NCBI RefSeq assembly: GCF_001440395.1
Contig: NZ_LLXZ01000027.1
Location: forward strand, 22,024-63,234
From: Bradyrhizobium jicamae
GTDB lineage: Bacteria > Pseudomonadota > Alphaproteobacteria > Rhizobiales > Xanthobacteraceae
DNA: 41,211 bases
Direction: 5' to 3'
Part shown: one piece after another, positions 35,348 to 41,211 of the stretch
How positions within the stretch are numbered: the first letter of the stretch is position 1
Layout of the letters: each line of letters begins with the position of its first letter
Notes under the pieces: generated by a model
The model's input: the letters and a program-made list of their open reading frames with translations, nothing else
Databases searched by the model: none
Told to the model about the DNA's origin: nothing
Made by a program: the position numbers and the translations under genes

Positions 35348-36406
35348 GTGGCGGACGGCGTCAGGAAAGACGAAGAGTTCTCGGGCACCAAGGAAGTCGA
35401 GGAGCGTCATCGCATCAACGAGGCAAGCCTCGATGCGTGGATGCGCGAGCATGTCGATGGTTTTCAGGGGCCGCTGACCGTCCTGCAATTCAAGGGCGGC
35501 CAGTCCAATCCGACCTACAAGCTGGAAACGCCCGGCCGATCCTATGTGATGCGCCGAAAGCCGTTCGGTAAATTGCTGCCGTCGGCGCATGCGGTCGACC
35601 GCGAGTTCCGCGTCATCGCGGCGCTCGGCAAGCAGGGCTTTCCGGTCGCAAAGGCCTATGCGCTGTGCACCGACGACGCCGTGATCGGCGCCGCCTTCTA
35701 CATCATGTCGATGGAAGAGGGGCGGGTGTTCTGGGATCCGACGCTGCCGAGCCAGACGCCGGATGCGCGCCGAAAAATCTTCACCAGCAAGATCGAGACG
35801 CTGGCGAAACTCCACGTCTTCAATCCGGAAACGATCGGCCTCGGCGATTTCGGCAAGCCGGGCAATTATTTCGCCCGCCAGATCGACCGCTGGACCAAGC
35901 AATACCGTGCCTCGGAGACGCAGCACATTCCGGAATTCGAGAAGGTGGCCGAATGGCTGCCGCGAACCGTGCCGGAGCAGAAGCGCGTCTCGATCGTCCA
36001 TGGCGACTACCGCCTCGACAACATGATTTTCCATGCGACGGAACCGCGCGTGCAGGCGGTGCTGGACTGGGAATTGTCGACGCTCGGCGATCCCATGGCC
36101 GACTTCACCTATCTATTGATGCAGTGGACCATGCCGGGGCTGGCCAACGCCGATCTCAAGGCGTTGAATATTCCGAGCGTGGAGGAGGCGGCGCAGATCT
36201 ACTGCGACGTCACCGGCATGGAAGTGCCCGACCTCAACTGGTACTTCGCCTACAACATGTTCCGCCTCGCGGGCATCACGCAGGGTATCGCCGGACGTAT
36301 CCGCGACGGCACCGCGGCCAATGCCAAGGCGCTGGAGTCGGCGGCGCGCACCGTGCCGCTGTCGAAATCTTCCTGGGAATACGCTCAGAAGGCCGGCGCG
36401 ACCTAA
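35348..36406 (+). CDS. APH-family phosphotransferase (ACAD10/11 or LvaA-like kinase)
   Basis: This 352-residue protein has the aminoglycoside-phosphotransferase kinase fold: nucleotide loop FKGGQSNPTYKLE, K71 region YVMRRKPFGKLL, catalytic HGDYRLDN (H218, D220, N225) and metal-binding D240 in VLDWELSTLGDP. This D-W-E-L-S-T-LGDP form and SAHAVDREFRVI mark the acyl-CoA-linked group rather than antibiotic kinases. With the adjacent acyl-CoA dehydrogenase it probably phosphorylates the hydroxyl of a hydroxyacyl-CoA in a catabolic route. Start is GTG at 35348 with GGGAG upstream. An intrinsic terminator follows it, so the transcript with the dehydrogenase probably ends here. Confidence 0.87.
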   Translation: MADGVRKDEEFSGTKEVEERHRINEASLDAWMREHVDGFQGPLTVLQFKGGQSNPTYKLETPGRSYVMRRKPFGKLLPSAHAVDREFRVIAALGKQGFPVAKAYALCTDDAVIGAAFYIMSMEEGRVFWDPTLPSQTPDARRKIFTSKIETLAKLHVFNPETIGLGDFGKPGNYFARQIDRWTKQYRASETQHIPEFEKVAEWLPRTVPEQKRVSIVHGDYRLDNMIFHATEPRVQAVLDWELSTLGDPMADFTYLLMQWTMPGLANADLKALNIPSVEEAAQIYCDVTGMEVPDLNWYFAYNMFRLAGITQGIAGRIRDGTAANAKALESAARTVPLSKSSWEYAQKAGAT

Positions 36407-36420
36407 TTCGCGCCGTCAAA

Positions 36421-36462
36421 GCGGGATGACTTTTCTTCGACGCGTCATCCCGCGTTATCTTT
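36421..36462 (+). terminator. Intrinsic terminator after the kinase gene
   Basis: GCGGGATGAC (36421-36430) pairs with GTCATCCCGC (36444-36453), 10 bp without mismatch, followed by GTTATCTTTTTG. It begins 15 nt beyond the kinase stop codon. Confidence 0.8.
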
Positions 36463-36468
36463 TTGTTT

Positions 36469-36517
36469 GAGCATGATCTCTTCGGAAAACCGCTACACAC
36501 TTTTCCGGATCATGCTC
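36469..36517. repeat. Palindromic repeat, GAGCATGATC family
   Basis: GAGCATGATC (36469-36478) pairs with GATCATGCTC (36508-36517), and inside CGGAAAA pairs with TTTTCCG. This two-step hairpin with the GGAAAACCG-type centre is a very common intergenic element in Bradyrhizobium and relatives as I remember it. It ends 20 nt before the transporter gene. Confidence 0.85.
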
Positions 36518-36537
36518 CAGTTTAGCCGTTAGCTTCC

Positions 36538-37449
36538 TTGGCACTCTCCCCGAATATTCGCGGCAGCCTGCTCATGGCGGTGTCCATGGCGGCGTTCACC
36601 ACGAACGACTCCATCACCAAGGTGGTGTCGTCCGAGATGAACTTCGGCCAGGTGATCCTGGTGCGCGGGCTGTTTGCGATCGTGCTGGTCGCGGCATTCG
36701 CCTGGCAGCAGGGCGCACTGCGTCCGCTGCGCACGCTGATGGTAAAGCCGGTGGCGCTCAGGGTATTCGGCGAGATCGGCGGCACCATCACGTTCATGGC
36801 GGCGCTCGCGCATCTGCCGCTCGCCAACACTTCGGCGATCTTCCAGGCGCTGCCGCTTGCGATCACGCTCGGTGCTGCCGTGATCTTCCGCGAGCCGGTC
36901 GGCTGGCGGCGCTGGTCGGCAATCGCCGCAGGCTTCATCGGCGTGCTCATCATCGTGCGGCCGGGGCTGGCCGGCTTCAGCCAGTACTCGCTGTTCGCGC
37001 TGGTGTCGGTCGCGTTCTGCGCGCTGCGCGATCTCGCAACCCGGAAGATTCCCGCCAAGATTCCGTCGCTGTTCATTACCTTGCTGACCACCGTGACGGT
37101 GACGACCGCAGGCGGCGTCATTCTCGTTCCGCTCGGTGGCTGGACGCCGCCATCCGCCGGCGCGCTCGGCCTGCAGGCGCTCGCCGCCGTGCTGCTGCTG
37201 ATCGGCTATCAATGCATCATCTCGGCGCTGCGCTCGGGCGACATCTCGGCGGTGGCGCCGTTCCGCTATTCCGCGCTGCTGTGGGCGATGCTGCTCGGCT
37301 ATCTCATATTCGGCGAGGTGCCCGACGCGATGATGGTGACGGGCGCCGCGATCATCGTTGCCTCCGGCCTCTACGCCTTCTACCGCGAGCGCATCCGCCA
37401 CCGCGCGCTGGCGGCGGAATCATCCGGCCTGCCGCCCGACGGGTTGTGA
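36538..37449 (+). CDS. DMT family transporter (EamA domains)
   Basis: This 303-residue inner-membrane exporter/importer has ten membrane segments in two EamA repeats; NIRGSLLMAVSMAAFTTNDS and GQVILVRGLFAIVLVAAF open the first, with EIGGTITFMAALAHLPLANT and AIFQALPLAITLGAAVIFRE typical of the family. The second repeat ends PFRYSALLWAMLLGYLIFGE and a basic C-terminus. The start is uncertain: a TTG at 36538 keeps the conserved NIRGSLLM, but no ribosome binding site is seen, and a stop codon at 36523 blocks longer versions. Substrate unknown. Confidence 0.85.
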   Translation: MALSPNIRGSLLMAVSMAAFTTNDSITKVVSSEMNFGQVILVRGLFAIVLVAAFAWQQGALRPLRTLMVKPVALRVFGEIGGTITFMAALAHLPLANTSAIFQALPLAITLGAAVIFREPVGWRRWSAIAAGFIGVLIIVRPGLAGFSQYSLFALVSVAFCALRDLATRKIPAKIPSLFITLLTTVTVTTAGGVILVPLGGWTPPSAGALGLQALAAVLLLIGYQCIISALRSGDISAVAPFRYSALLWAMLLGYLIFGEVPDAMMVTGAAIIVASGLYAFYRERIRHRALAAESSGLPPDGL

Positions 37450-37463
37450 GATGCCATGGCATC

Positions 37464-37548
37464 CGTCATTGCGAGCGAAGCGAAGCAATCCATCGCGCCA
37501 CTTGCCGAGACATGGATTGCTTCGTCGCTAACGCTCCTCGCAATGACG
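37464..37548. repeat. Palindromic repeat, CGTCATTGCGAG family
   Basis: CGTCATTGCGAGCGAAGCG and following CAATCCAT (37464-37493) are inverted against ATGGATTG and CTCGCAATGACG (37512-37548) with small internal differences. It lies between the convergent transporter and SDR genes and overlaps neither. It is a well-known shape of bacterial intergenic repeat. Confidence 0.8.
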
Positions 37549-37550
37549 AG

Positions 37551-38336
37551 TTAGACCGGCCTGCCCGTATACGGCATCGACGCGGTGAGGCCGCCGTCGA
37601 CCGGGATCGCCTGGCCGTTGACGTAGGACGCCTCGTCGCTGGCGAGGAACAGCCCCATCGCCGCGAGCTCGTGCGGCTGACCGGCGCGCTTCAGCGGATT
37701 GAGTTGGCCGATCTTGTCTTGGGTGCCGCGCTCCTTGGCGCGATCGAACGTCGGCTTGGTCATGCCGGTCTCGATCAGGCCGGGACAGATCGCGTTGATG
37801 CGCACGCCGGTGCCGGACAGCGAGTAGGCGGTGGTCTGCACCAGGCTGATGACGCCGGCCTTGCTGGCGCCGTAAGGGTGACCGCTGGCGCCGGCCTTCA
37901 GGCCCGCCACCGAGGCCGTGCAGACGATCGAGCCGGACTTCTGCTTGATCATGTGCGGCATCGAATGCTTGATCGCGAGGAACGGCCCGATCAGATTGAC
38001 GCGCAATACTTCCTGCCAATGTTCGACAGTCTGATCGGCCAGTGGCACCAGCCCGCCGCTGACGCCGGCATTGGCCCAGATGGCATCGAGCCTGCCATAT
38101 TTGGCGACCGCCTTGTCGATGAACGCCTTCACGTCGGCTTCCAAACCGGCATCGGCCATCACGGCTTCGACCGTGCCGCCGGCATCGCTGACCAGTTTGA
38201 CGGTCTCCTTCACACCCTCGGTCTTGTCGACGATGATGAGCTTGGCGCCTTCCCGCGAGAACAGCACCGATGCTGCGCGCCCGATGCCGCTGCCAGCACC
38301 TGTAATGACGACGGATTTGCCTTCGAGGCGGCCCAT
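37551..38336 (-). CDS. SDR family oxidoreductase
   Basis: This 261-residue classical SDR has VVITGAGSGIGRAASVLFSR (8-27), acidic IVDKTEG for NAD, WANAGVSGGLVP, Ser in VCTASVAGLKAG, Y-x3-K in YGASKAGVISLVQTTAYSLS and the tail ASYVNGQAIPVDGGLTASMP. The ATG at 38336 with GGGAGAG upstream gives the family start. It is convergent with the transporter and divergent from the phosphatase. In the neighbourhood of kinase and acyl-CoA dehydrogenase it could act on a hydroxy- or ketoacyl compound, which is only inferred. Confidence 0.87.
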   Translation of the reverse strand: MGRLEGKSVVITGAGSGIGRAASVLFSREGAKLIIVDKTEGVKETVKLVSDAGGTVEAVMADAGLEADVKAFIDKAVAKYGRLDAIWANAGVSGGLVPLADQTVEHWQEVLRVNLIGPFLAIKHSMPHMIKQKSGSIVCTASVAGLKAGASGHPYGASKAGVISLVQTTAYSLSGTGVRINAICPGLIETGMTKPTFDRAKERGTQDKIGQLNPLKRAGQPHELAAMGLFLASDEASYVNGQAIPVDGGLTASMPYTGRPV

Positions 38337-38474
38337 GAGTCTCTCCCTGATAGCTATGCGCTTAGGCGTCTGCCGCCTTGCGGAATTCAAACAAGATTTC
38401 AAACGTCAGATTCGCTTGAGACGGTGACTGCTCTGACGTACAGCGACAACGAACAGTATTGAAGGGTCTTGGCG

Positions 38475-39179
38475 ATGTCCAATGCAGGCAAACCGTTGAT
38501 AGTCACCACGCGATGGTGGTGGATTCGCCACGCGCCGGTCCGCGAGGATGAGGGCCGCATTTACGGACAGAAGGATCTCAACTGCGACACCAGCGACCGC
38601 GTCGTGTTCGAGGCCGTCGGAAAGATCCTGCCGCGCAATGCAGTCTGGTATGCAAGCAATCTGAAGCGTACGCACCAGACGGCCGATGCCATCTGGGCCG
38701 CCGGTTTTCCCAAGCCGTCAGATATGCCGCATGTGAACGCGTTCGCGGAGCAGCATCTTGGCGAGCTGCAGGGCATGAATCGCGCGGCATTTTACGCGAG
38801 TCTGCCGGCCGGCAGTCACTGGCTTACCGGTATCGATGAACCCGCGCCCGGCGGCGAGAGTTTTATGGACCTCTATAACCGCGTCTGCGCCGCCATCGAA
38901 CGCATCAATGCCGAACAGATGGGCAGGGATGTCATCGTCGTCGCGCATGGCGGCACGATCAGGGCCGCTGTCGCGCTTGCACTCGGCGGTCAGCCGGATA
39001 AAGGCCTCGCCTTCGATATCGACAATTGCTCGGTGACGCGGCTCGACCATCTCTCAGGCGCCAATTACACCGGCTGGCGGCTGCCGATGGTCAACCAGCA
39101 GCCCTGGATCGCGGACGCTTCGCACAACGCGATGCATCAGCCGGCCGGGCCCGAGATCGAGCCGCCGAAACTCGCCTGA
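38475..39179 (+). CDS. Histidine phosphatase family protein
   Basis: This 234-residue phosphatase of the phosphoglycerate-mutase-like superfamily has phospho-His H19 in WWWIRHAPVREDEGRIYGQK, R65 region SNLKRTHQTADAIWAAG, acid Glu in EQHLGELQGM and the second His in VVAHGGTIRAAVAL (H158). The RHAP form in place of RHG is shared with CobC/GpmB-like branches. The ATG at 38475 lies 9 nt after AAGGG; a TTG six nt earlier is less likely. It precedes an SDR gene by 88 bp in the same direction. Substrate unknown; a phospho-metabolite of the kinase pathway nearby is one idea. Confidence 0.86.
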   Translation: MSNAGKPLIVTTRWWWIRHAPVREDEGRIYGQKDLNCDTSDRVVFEAVGKILPRNAVWYASNLKRTHQTADAIWAAGFPKPSDMPHVNAFAEQHLGELQGMNRAAFYASLPAGSHWLTGIDEPAPGGESFMDLYNRVCAAIERINAEQMGRDVIVVAHGGTIRAAVALALGGQPDKGLAFDIDNCSVTRLDHLSGANYTGWRLPMVNQQPWIADASHNAMHQPAGPEIEPPKLA

Positions 39180-39267
39180 TGCTCGGTTGTCGAAAACTGC
39201 AAACGCTGCTTAGTTCGAATTCAAGATGAAGCCGGCATCGCGCCGGATCAACCTTCGGGAGAGAGAC

Positions 39268-40035
39268 ATGAGCTTGTTCGATATGACCGGGAAAGTCGCC
39301 GTCATCACCGGCTCCACACGCGGCATCGGCCGTGCCATCGCCGAGCGCATGGCCGAGCACGGCGCCAAGGTCGTGATCTCCTCGCGCAAGCAGGACGTCT
39401 GCGATCAGGTTACCAAGGAGGTCAACGAGAAGTTCGGCAAGGGGACGGCGGTTGCGATCGCCGCGAACATCTCGAACAAGGAAAATTTGCAGAACCTCGT
39501 CGACGAATCCAATCGCGCCTTCGGCAAGATCGACGTGCTGGTCTGCAACGCCGCGTCCAATCCCTATTACGGTCCGCTCGGCGGCATTTCCGACGACCAG
39601 TTCCGAAAAATCTTGGACAATAACATCGTCGCCAACAATTGGCTGATCAACATGGTGGTGCCGCAGATGATCGAGCGCAAGGACGGCTCGATCGTGATCG
39701 TGTCCTCGATCGGCGGTCTCAAGGGCTCGACCGTGCTCGGCGCCTACGCGATATCGAAGGCGGCCGACATGCAGCTGGCGCGCAATCTCGCCTGCGAATA
39801 CGGCAAGCACAACATCCGCGTGAACTGCATCGCGCCTGGTTTGATCAAGACCGATTTCGCGAAAGCGCTGTGGGACAATCCGGAGACGCTGAAGGCCTCC
39901 ACCGCGCGTTCGCCGCTATTGCGCATCGGCGTGCCCGACGAGATCGCGGGCGCTGCGGTGCTGATGGGATCGAAGGCCGGCGACTTCATGACCGGCCAGA
40001 CCATCGTGATCGACGGCGGCGCTACGATTAGTTGA
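39268..40035 (+). CDS. SDR family oxidoreductase
   Basis: This 255-residue classical SDR has VAVITGSTRGIGRAIAERMA (10-29), then VVISSRKQD, where the Ser-Ser-Arg after strand 2 suits NADP(H). It also has CNAASNPYYGPLGG in the NNAG position, Ser in VSSIGGLKGS, Y-x3-K in YAISKAADMQLARNLACEYG and the closing TGQTIVIDGGATIS. The CNAASNPYYGP variant is typical of the DHRS4-like carbonyl reductase branch as I recall it. Start ATG at 39268 follows GGGAGAGAG. It follows the histidine phosphatase gene and may be cotranscribed. Confidence 0.88.
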   Translation: MSLFDMTGKVAVITGSTRGIGRAIAERMAEHGAKVVISSRKQDVCDQVTKEVNEKFGKGTAVAIAANISNKENLQNLVDESNRAFGKIDVLVCNAASNPYYGPLGGISDDQFRKILDNNIVANNWLINMVVPQMIERKDGSIVIVSSIGGLKGSTVLGAYAISKAADMQLARNLACEYGKHNIRVNCIAPGLIKTDFAKALWDNPETLKASTARSPLLRIGVPDEIAGAAVLMGSKAGDFMTGQTIVIDGGATIS

Positions 40036-40043
40036 GGTTGGCA

Positions 40044-40147
40044 CGTCATTCCGGGGCGATGCGAAGCATCGAACCCGGAATCTCGAGATTCTCTGGTGCG
40101 CAAGTGCGCACCGGAGTTCAGCCCTTTCGGGCTGCCCCGGAATGACG
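40044..40147. repeat. Branched palindromic repeat, CGTCATTCCGGGG family
   Basis: Outer arms CGTCATTCCGGGGC (40044-40057) and GCCCCGGAATGACG (40134-40147) are perfect inverted copies. Between them GCGATGCGAAGCATCG, GGTGCGCAAGTGCGCACC (40096-40113) and CAGCCCTTTCGGGCTG form further hairpins, giving a clover-like fold. It separates convergent genes. Confidence 0.88.
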
Positions 40148-40154
40148 CTGTGCC

Positions 40155-41211
40155 TCACTCCACCGCCGCGTAAACCAGATCCCGCAGCAGGTTGCGGATG
40201 TATTCGCGCTGGCCGGGGCCCTGCATCATGAATACCGTGAACAGGTCTTCCGCAGGATCGATGAAGAAGAACGTGCCGGCCATGCCGCTCCAGAAGAACT
40301 GGCCAAGCGAGCCCGGGAACGGCGCAATGCCCCTGTGCGTACGGACCGCGAAGCCGAGGCCGAAACCATGGCCGGGCGGCATCAGCGGCGAACAGACCTT
40401 CACGCCGGCGGTGAGATGATCTGAGGCCATCAGCTCCAGCGTCTTGCGGCCGATGATCCTGTTGCCGTCGAGCGCGCCGCCATTGAGCAGCATCTGGCAG
40501 AACCGCGCATAATCCATCGTGGTCGAGACCAGCCCGCCGCCGCCGGATTCCATCGCGGGCTTCTCCAGCATGTTGAAGAGTTGCACCTTGTCGCCATTCC
40601 AGGGATCGATCGCAAACGGCTCGGCGAGACGGCCGGCGTTGCCTTCCGGCGTATGGAACGCGGTCTCGGCCATCTGCAGCGGCGCCAGGATGCGCTCGGT
40701 CAGGAACGCGCCGAGCGACTTGCCGGAGACGACCTCGATGATGCGGCCGAGAACGTCGGTCGAGCGGCTGTAATTCCATTCCGCGCCCGGCTGGCAGACC
40801 AGCGGCATGCCGGCGATCATGGTCGCGTGCTCGGCATTGGTGATCTTGCGGCTGCGCAGCCGCGACTGCTGGTAGAGTTGCTGCACGAGACCATTGCCGG
40901 TGTGGTCGTAGGTCAGGCCCGAGGTGTGCCGGAGCAGGTCCTGAACCGTCATCTGCCGCTTCACGGGAACCAGGTCGAGCCTGCCGTTGTTGTCGACGCC
41001 GACCTTCTGGCCCGCAAACTCCGGAATGAACTTGGCGACGGGGTCGCCGAGGATGAAGTGGCCGTCCTCGACCAGCATCATGATGCCGACCGAGACGATC
41101 GGCTTGGTCATCGAGAAGATGCGAAAGATGCTGTCATGAGCCATCGGCGTGGCTGCCGCCGGGCCCTGCCGGCCGATCGCATCGAACCAGCCGATCTGGC
41201 CCCGCCGCGCC
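40155..41211 (-). CDS. Serine hydrolase, beta-lactamase/esterase (class C-like) family, N-terminus outside window
   Basis: About 352 residues are visible of a cytoplasmic or periplasmic serine hydrolase of the class C beta-lactamase family (EstB/LACTB types). The nucleophile motif S-x-x-K is in IFRIFSMTKPIVSVGIMMLV; the second motif Y-S-R is in AEWNYSRSTDVLGRIIE; the third-motif region is GHGFGLGFAVRTHRGIAPFP with FFWSGMAGTFFFIDPAED. The frame stays open to the window edge (ARRGQIGWFDAIGRQGPAAA), so the true start lies beyond. Such proteins are usually esterases or D-stereospecific hydrolases rather than antibiotic resistance factors. Confidence 0.9.
   Translation of the reverse strand, partial: ARRGQIGWFDAIGRQGPAAATPMAHDSIFRIFSMTKPIVSVGIMMLVEDGHFILGDPVAKFIPEFAGQKVGVDNNGRLDLVPVKRQMTVQDLLRHTSGLTYDHTGNGLVQQLYQQSRLRSRKITNAEHATMIAGMPLVCQPGAEWNYSRSTDVLGRIIEVVSGKSLGAFLTERILAPLQMAETAFHTPEGNAGRLAEPFAIDPWNGDKVQLFNMLEKPAMESGGGGLVSTTMDYARFCQMLLNGGALDGNRIIGRKTLELMASDHLTAGVKVCSPLMPPGHGFGLGFAVRTHRGIAPFPGSLGQFFWSGMAGTFFFIDPAEDLFTVFMMQGPGQREYIRNLLRDLVYAAVE

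Noticed and set aside
35348..36406. Aminoglycoside resistance kinase
   Set aside because: The fold is shared, but the LDWELSTLGDP motif and the adjacent acyl-CoA dehydrogenase point to the acyl-CoA-linked branch.
40155..41211. Antibiotic-resistance beta-lactamase
   Set aside because: The S-x-x-K and Y-S-R motifs place it in the wide serine hydrolase family; the Y-A/S-N and K-T-G signatures of true class C beta-lactamases were not seen.

Overview
The window looks like chromosomal DNA of an alphaproteobacterium close to Bradyrhizobium. This is inferred from GC-rich coding sequence with long antisense open frames, the small-protein families present, the rhizobial-type gamma-resorcylate genes, Tat-exported TRAP binding proteins and the many intergenic palindromic repeats. 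No tRNA, rRNA or CRISPR array was seen.

Layout. (1) 1-1.9 kb: 5' part of metE, leftward, behind a cobalamin riboswitch. (2) 2.0-4.5 kb: an old integration site. A row of broken gene relics (a small protein, a biotin carboxylase scrap, a truncated integrase copy) is followed by an intact tyrosine integrase next to the 5' end of dusA. The gap between them carries a helically phased array of CGTGTGCA repeats ending in an 18-bp palindrome. (3) 5.6-10.6 kb: a catabolic operon for gamma-resorcylate/resorcinol (MFS transporter, decarboxylase, two-component flavin hydroxylase), read away from a MarR regulator, with an inverted-repeat operator and promoter between them. The ring-cleavage genes are not here. 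(4) 10.6-18.5 kb: mixed core and accessory genes (small membrane protein, two VOC proteins, SAM methyltransferase, retropepsin-like protease, DUF1289 protein, membrane histidine kinase, beta-hydroxyacid dehydrogenase, ApbC/Mrp Fe-S carrier). (5) 18.7-23.2 kb: a TRAP transporter with two tandem paralogous binding proteins facing a dctQM permease pair across a strong terminator. (6) 23.6-29.3 kb: moaA, gph, an SDR, and an rpiA-DUF2059-gor run. (7) 29.4-33.1 kb: 3-hydroxyacyl-CoA dehydrogenase, a Cys-rich flavodoxin-like protein, an isochorismatase-like hydrolase and a small secreted NlpC-like protein, separated by palindromic repeats. (8) 33.2-40.0 kb: TetR regulator, acyl-CoA dehydrogenase, APH-type kinase, DMT transporter, SDR, histidine phosphatase, SDR. 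This resembles the ACAD10/ACAD11 and Lva logic for hydroxyacyl-CoA catabolism through a phospho-intermediate. (9) 40.15 kb to the end: a serine hydrolase cut by the window edge.

The most interesting items are the phased repeats beside the dusA integrase, the kinase/acyl-CoA dehydrogenase neighbourhood, the trimmed gra operon, and the TRAP locus with two receptors for one channel. Functions are assigned from motifs and recalled family features; no database search was run.
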